Shown in pieces: positions 60,861 through 64,000 of a DNA stretch of 64,000 bases. The notes under the pieces were generated by a model. It was not told the origin of the DNA. It saw only the letters and a list, made by a program, of their open reading frames with translations, and made no database searches. The DNA is from Mycobacterium sp. (GTDB taxonomy: Bacteria > Actinomycetota > Actinomycetes > Mycobacteriales > Mycobacteriaceae). Numbering within the stretch: the stretch's first letter is position 1; the number at the start of each line of letters is the position of its first letter. The DNA lies in the NCBI RefSeq assembly GCF_019247635.1, contig NZ_JAFBAR010000128.1, positions 1 to 64,000 on the forward strand, read 5' to 3'. A program made the translations under genes and the position numbers.

Positions 60861-61691
60861 GTGACGTCAAGGACGATTGTCATTACCGGTGCCAGTGATG
60901 GCATCGGCGCGGCGGCCGCGCGCCGGTTGCGGCGCAGCGGTGACAACGTCGTGGTGGTGGGGCGCTCGCAAAGCAAGACCACCGCGGTCGCCGGGGAACT
61001 GGCTGCGGACTATTTCGTGGCCGACTTCGCCGATTTGTCGCAGGTGCGAGCGCTCGCGGACAAGATTCGTTCGGAATACCCGCGCATCGACGTGTTGGCT
61101 AACAATGCCGGCGGCATGTCCACCGAGCTCGAGATCACGGCGGACGGCCTGGAGAAGACGTATCAGGTCAACTACCTGGCTCCGTTCCTGCTCACCAGCC
61201 AGTTGCTCGACGTGCTCGTCGAGTCCCGCGCGACCGTGGTGAACACCACCAGCTCGTCACAGCGGCTGCTGCCCAGGGTCCGCATCACCGACCTGGACGA
61301 CACGGCCCGACATCGGCCGAGTATCGCCTACGCTTTCACGAAACTTGCAATCATCCTGTTCACCAAGGAATTACATCGGCGATACCAGCCCAGTGGACTG
61401 TCCGCCGTGACATTCCACCCGGGCTATGTCAATTCCAACTTTGGCGACGCCTCAGGATCGCGGCTTCTCCATTTCATGCAGCACCGTGTGCGGGTCATCA
61501 ACCGACTCACCGCCAGCGTCGAGCAGGGAGCCGAACAGCTGATCTGGCTGGCCTCCAGTAAGCCCGGCACCGACTGGACGTCCGGCGAATACTACTCACG
61601 GCACAAGATCGCCAAAGCCCATCGGGTGGTCAACGACCCGGTCCTTGCGCGTGAATTGTGGGAGCGCACCCTGGCCAGGCTCAACTCGTGA
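60861..61691 (+). CDS. Short-chain dehydrogenase/reductase
   Basis: The 276-aa SDR has TGASDGIG, NNAGG, TTSSSQR with the catalytic serine and YAFTK. Resembles retinol-dehydrogenase-like SDRs acting on lipophilic alcohols. GTG at 60861, 20 bp after the P450, so co-transcribed. Confidence 0.9.
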   Translation: MTSRTIVITGASDGIGAAAARRLRRSGDNVVVVGRSQSKTTAVAGELAADYFVADFADLSQVRALADKIRSEYPRIDVLANNAGGMSTELEITADGLEKTYQVNYLAPFLLTSQLLDVLVESRATVVNTTSSSQRLLPRVRITDLDDTARHRPSIAYAFTKLAIILFTKELHRRYQPSGLSAVTFHPGYVNSNFGDASGSRLLHFMQHRVRVINRLTASVEQGAEQLIWLASSKPGTDWTSGEYYSRHKIAKAHRVVNDPVLARELWERTLARLNS

Positions 61692-61695
61692 CCGG

Positions 61696-61785
61696 CGCCC
61701 TACGCGCCGACGCCCTACGCGCTGGCGCCCGACGCGCCGACGCCCTACGCGCCGACGCCCTACGCGCCGGCGCCCTACGCGCCGA
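61696..61785. repeat. 15-bp tandem repeat, six copies
   Basis: Six contiguous units of CGCCCTACGCGCCGA (61696-61785) with one to three substitutions in copies 2, 3 and 5, starting 4 bp after the SDR stop. Length is a multiple of three, so slippage would not shift a reading frame, but the SDR stop lies before it. Confidence 0.9.
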
Positions 61786-61840
61786 CTGTGAATTGCACGA
61801 CGCTCGACCGGCGTGTCGCGTCGTCAGATTCACACTCGGC
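61781..61840. terminator. Imperfect 23-bp palindrome between convergent genes
   Basis: Arms 61781-61803 and 61818-61840 (GCCGACTGTGAATTG... and its complement) pair at 19 of 23 positions. It sits between the SDR and alcohol dehydrogenase ends and could terminate both. Confidence 0.55.
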
Positions 61841-61860
61841 GCAATAGGGGGTCCCCGGCC

Positions 61861-61901
61861 TCAGCCCTCAGCCCTCAGCCCTCAGCCCTCAGCCCTCAGC
61901 C
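61861..61901. repeat. 7-bp tandem repeat overlapping a stop codon
   Basis: TCAGCCC repeats 5.9 times (61861-61901). Each unit contains TCA, a minus-strand TGA, and the alcohol dehydrogenase stop (61896-61898) is one of them. Confidence 0.9.
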
Positions 61902-63065
61902 GATCCCGAAATCGATGACGCCCCTGACGATTTCGCCGTCAAGCAAGTCGCGGTAGGCTTCGTTGACATCATCCAGGCGATAGCGCCTGGTGATCATCTC
62001 GTCGAGCTGGAGCTGCCCGGTCTGGTAAAGCCTGGCCAGCCGGGAGATGTCGGCCTTCGGGTTGCACGAGCCGAATATGGTGCCCGCCAACGTCTTGTTC
62101 ATGAGGATGAAGTCCTGCAATTCGATGTTGACTGACCCGGTCAGTTGCGAGGTCATCCCGGTGAGCACGCACGTCCCACCCTTGCGGGTGAGTCTCACCG
62201 CGTCGCGCACGTCGTCGGCGGTGATCAGGGACGGGGAGACCACGACAGCGTCGGCCATCACGCCGTAGGTCAGGTCGCGCACCAGGTCTAGTGCCTCGGC
62301 TGCCGTCGCCGCGCTGTGGGTAGCGCCGAACTGCAGGGCCGATTTCCGTTTGAACTCAACCGGATCCACGGCGACGATCTGCGCGGCACCGTTGATCCGG
62401 GCGCCCTGGAGCGCACCCGTGCCGATGCCGCCGACGCCCATCACGACGACGGTGTCACCCGGCCGCATGTTGGAGCGGTTATCCACCGAGCCGAAACCCG
62501 TCGGGATGGCACACGACAGCAGCGCGCTCGGCACCAGCGGCAGCCGCGGCTCGATCTTCACCACTGACTTCGTCGACACCACAGTGTGCTTGGCAAACGC
62601 GCCGACCTTCGCCAGATGGCCGAGGTCCTGACCGTCGGCGGTGTGATGGCGAAAGGTGCCGTCGGTCGGCATCCCCGGCGCCATGGTGCCGATGCCCGCA
62701 TCGCAGATATATTCCATACCTGTTGCACACCAACGACATTGGCCACATACGGCGACGAACGACATCACCACGTGGTCGCCCGGTTCGAATTCGGTGACGC
62801 CGTCGCCGACTTCGCGAACGACGCCAGAACCCTCGTGGCCGCCGATCATCGGGAACATGGCCGGGCGCCCGAGCGCGCGCAGCACCTCGTTGGGCGCGGA
62901 CATGTCGCCTTTGAGGATGTGGTCGTCGGAGTGGCACAGGCCGGCCGCGGCCATCTCGACCAGGACCTCGCCGGCGCGGGGTGGGTCCAGCTCGAATTCC
63001 TCGACCGACCATGGCCCGCCGACGTCATACAGGATCGCCGCGCGGCTTTTCATGGAGCTTCTCAT
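61896..63065 (-). CDS. Zinc-dependent alcohol dehydrogenase (MDR family)
   Basis: The product of 389 aa has catalytic-zinc ligands in GLCHSDDH and GGHEGSG, the structural-zinc cysteines in CGQCRWCATG and the nucleotide-binding GVGGIGTG. It resembles the NDMA-dependent actinobacterial alcohol dehydrogenases. ATG at 63065 overlaps the P450 stop (ATGA); ATG at 63053 (MKSRAAIL) is an alternative start. Confidence 0.92.
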   Translation of the reverse strand: MRSSMKSRAAILYDVGGPWSVEEFELDPPRAGEVLVEMAAAGLCHSDDHILKGDMSAPNEVLRALGRPAMFPMIGGHEGSGVVREVGDGVTEFEPGDHVVMSFVAVCGQCRWCATGMEYICDAGIGTMAPGMPTDGTFRHHTADGQDLGHLAKVGAFAKHTVVSTKSVVKIEPRLPLVPSALLSCAIPTGFGSVDNRSNMRPGDTVVVMGVGGIGTGALQGARINGAAQIVAVDPVEFKRKSALQFGATHSAATAAEALDLVRDLTYGVMADAVVVSPSLITADDVRDAVRLTRKGGTCVLTGMTSQLTGSVNIELQDFILMNKTLAGTIFGSCNPKADISRLARLYQTGQLQLDEMITRRYRLDDVNEAYRDLLDGEIVRGVIDFGIG

Positions 63066-64000
63066 GCGGCCGGGGTGAACGTGACGGGGAGCTTGTTGGG
63101 CGACCGGAAGGTGACCCCGACGATCTTGGACTCCTCGCCGGTTCCATCGTCGGGTACGAACGCCAGCTGTTCCAGGCGGTCGAACAGGCTGTTCAACATC
63201 ACCCGCGTTTCCAGCCGGGCCAGGTGCATCCCCAGGCACATGTGGATGCCGCCGGCGAAGGCGATGTGGGCGTGCCGCGGCCGATGGATGTCGAACGTGT
63301 TGGCGTCGGGCCAACGGCTTTCGTCGCGGTTGGCAGAACCCATGCACATGTCGACCTGCGCGCCGGCCGGGATCGTCTTGCCGCCCAACTCGACTTCCGC
63401 GGTGGTGGTCCGCATGACCATCGTCAGCGGGGTCTCCACCCGCAGGCCCTCCTCGATGGCGGTCGCTATCAACGACCGGTCCTGCTGAACCATCGCCAAC
63501 TGTTCGGGATGGGTCAGCAACAGGTAGAGCAGGTTGCCCGAAGACCGGTACGTGGTCTCCAGGCCCGCGGGCAGCAGCAGCCGCAAGAACGCGATGATGG
63601 CCTCATCGGTGAGCTTGGCACCGTCGATCTCGGCGGCAACCAGGTCGCCGATGATGTCGTTGGTGAGTTTGCGGCGCCGCTGCTCGACCTGATCGAGGAA
63701 GTAGCCGTGCAACTCGGTCGCCGCGGTCAGCCCCGCCATGATGTCGGTCGGGATCGAGATGAGGTCGAGGGACAGCCGGCGGAACATGTCGAGATCCTCG
63801 CGGGGCAGGCCGAGCAGTTCGGAGATGATCCGGGTCGGAAACTCGAACGTCAGCGCCTTCACCAGGTCGGCGTGCCCGTCGTTCTTGATTTCGTCGATCA
63901 GCTGATCGCAGACCGGCCCGATGACCGATGGCTCCCAGCGTTCCAGCGCGGTGGCCCGGAAGGCCTTGGCCACCAAGCTGCGATGGTCGTGGTGTTCCTT
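63062..64000 (-). CDS. Cytochrome P450, 5' end outside the window
   Basis: About 313 C-terminal residues are present: HHDHRSLVAKAF, LLLPAGLETTYRSSGNLLYL (I-helix) and FAGGIHMCLG (heme cysteine). Strongly similar to the P450 at 42088, a duplicated pair. Coupled by ATGA overlap to the alcohol dehydrogenase, which may oxidise its hydroxylated product. Confidence 0.93.
   Translation of the reverse strand, partial: KEHHDHRSLVAKAFRATALERWEPSVIGPVCDQLIDEIKNDGHADLVKALTFEFPTRIISELLGLPREDLDMFRRLSLDLISIPTDIMAGLTAATELHGYFLDQVEQRRRKLTNDIIGDLVAAEIDGAKLTDEAIIAFLRLLLPAGLETTYRSSGNLLYLLLTHPEQLAMVQQDRSLIATAIEEGLRVETPLTMVMRTTTAEVELGGKTIPAGAQVDMCMGSANRDESRWPDANTFDIHRPRHAHIAFAGGIHMCLGMHLARLETRVMLNSLFDRLEQLAFVPDDGTGEESKIVGVTFRSPNKLPVTFTPAA

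Noticed and set aside
61696..61785. Regular short repeats as a CRISPR array
   Set aside because: Units are contiguous 15-bp repeats without spacers and no cas gene is present.

Overview
The window is GC-rich actinobacterial DNA from a Mycobacterium, most probably a slow-growing non-tuberculous species. Two observations support this. The left end has the gene order rhomboid protease, murI, cAMP phosphodiesterase (Rv1339-type), rphA, rdgB/HAM1, DUF3817 and lprD, which matches H37Rv Rv1337-Rv1343c. It is followed by irtA-irtB, the mycobactin siderophore ABC transporter. Proteins are of mycobacterial type throughout: F420-type LLM and PPOX enzymes, many FadD/FadE/EchA paralogues, and P450s. The species cannot be fixed from this sequence alone.

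Layout. 1-12.5 kb is the conserved core: cell wall, nucleotide and RNA housekeeping genes, a complete tRNA-Leu(UAG), a DesA3-type acyl-CoA desaturase with its ferredoxin reductase, and irtAB. In H37Rv the mycobactin genes mbtKLMN precede irtA; here the desaturase pair occupies that place. 12.5-64 kb is almost entirely CoA-linked lipid, terpenoid or steroid-type catabolism in short blocks: (i) FadE, FabG, thiolase, CaiB-type CoA-transferase, FadE and a GntR regulator (13.6-20 kb); (ii) a six-gene minus-strand operon of three crotonases and three AMP-forming acyl-CoA ligases, divergent from a hotdog thioesterase-crotonase pair and a TetR regulator (20.8-30.3 kb); (iii) an aldolase-fold lyase and small membrane proteins, then a crotonase, amidohydrolase, FadD, amidohydrolase and paired FadE genes, convergent with an Ltp-type thiolase, a CoA-transferase and a P450 (30.7-43.3 kb); (iv) small regulated modules, namely HxlR/thiolase, SDR/TetR and MmyB-like regulator/hydrolase, plus a resolvase remnant (43.5-50.3 kb); (v) FadD, hotdog thioesterase and Rieske oxygenase, hydrolase, LLM enzymes, an acyl-CoA carboxylase beta subunit, P450s, SDR and alcohol dehydrogenase (50.5-64 kb). 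The genes supply the usual stages of degrading a cyclic or branched lipid: oxygenation, CoA activation, dehydrogenation, hydration or ring opening, and thiolysis.

The most interesting signal is a recurrent 19-bp near-palindrome, roughly TAC-N-G-W-A-A-T-N-G-N-T-TAC-W-GTA, at eight promoters spread from 12.5 to 58.6 kb, always beside catabolic genes and once beside the TetR gene at 29507-30289. This suggests an uncharacterised regulon. Other unexplained structure includes a two-copy inverted-repeat element (4.1 and 20.2 kb), several hairpin families, four short tandem arrays, and a chain of two tiny stop-start-overlapping ORFs between the Rieske oxygenase and the thioesterase.
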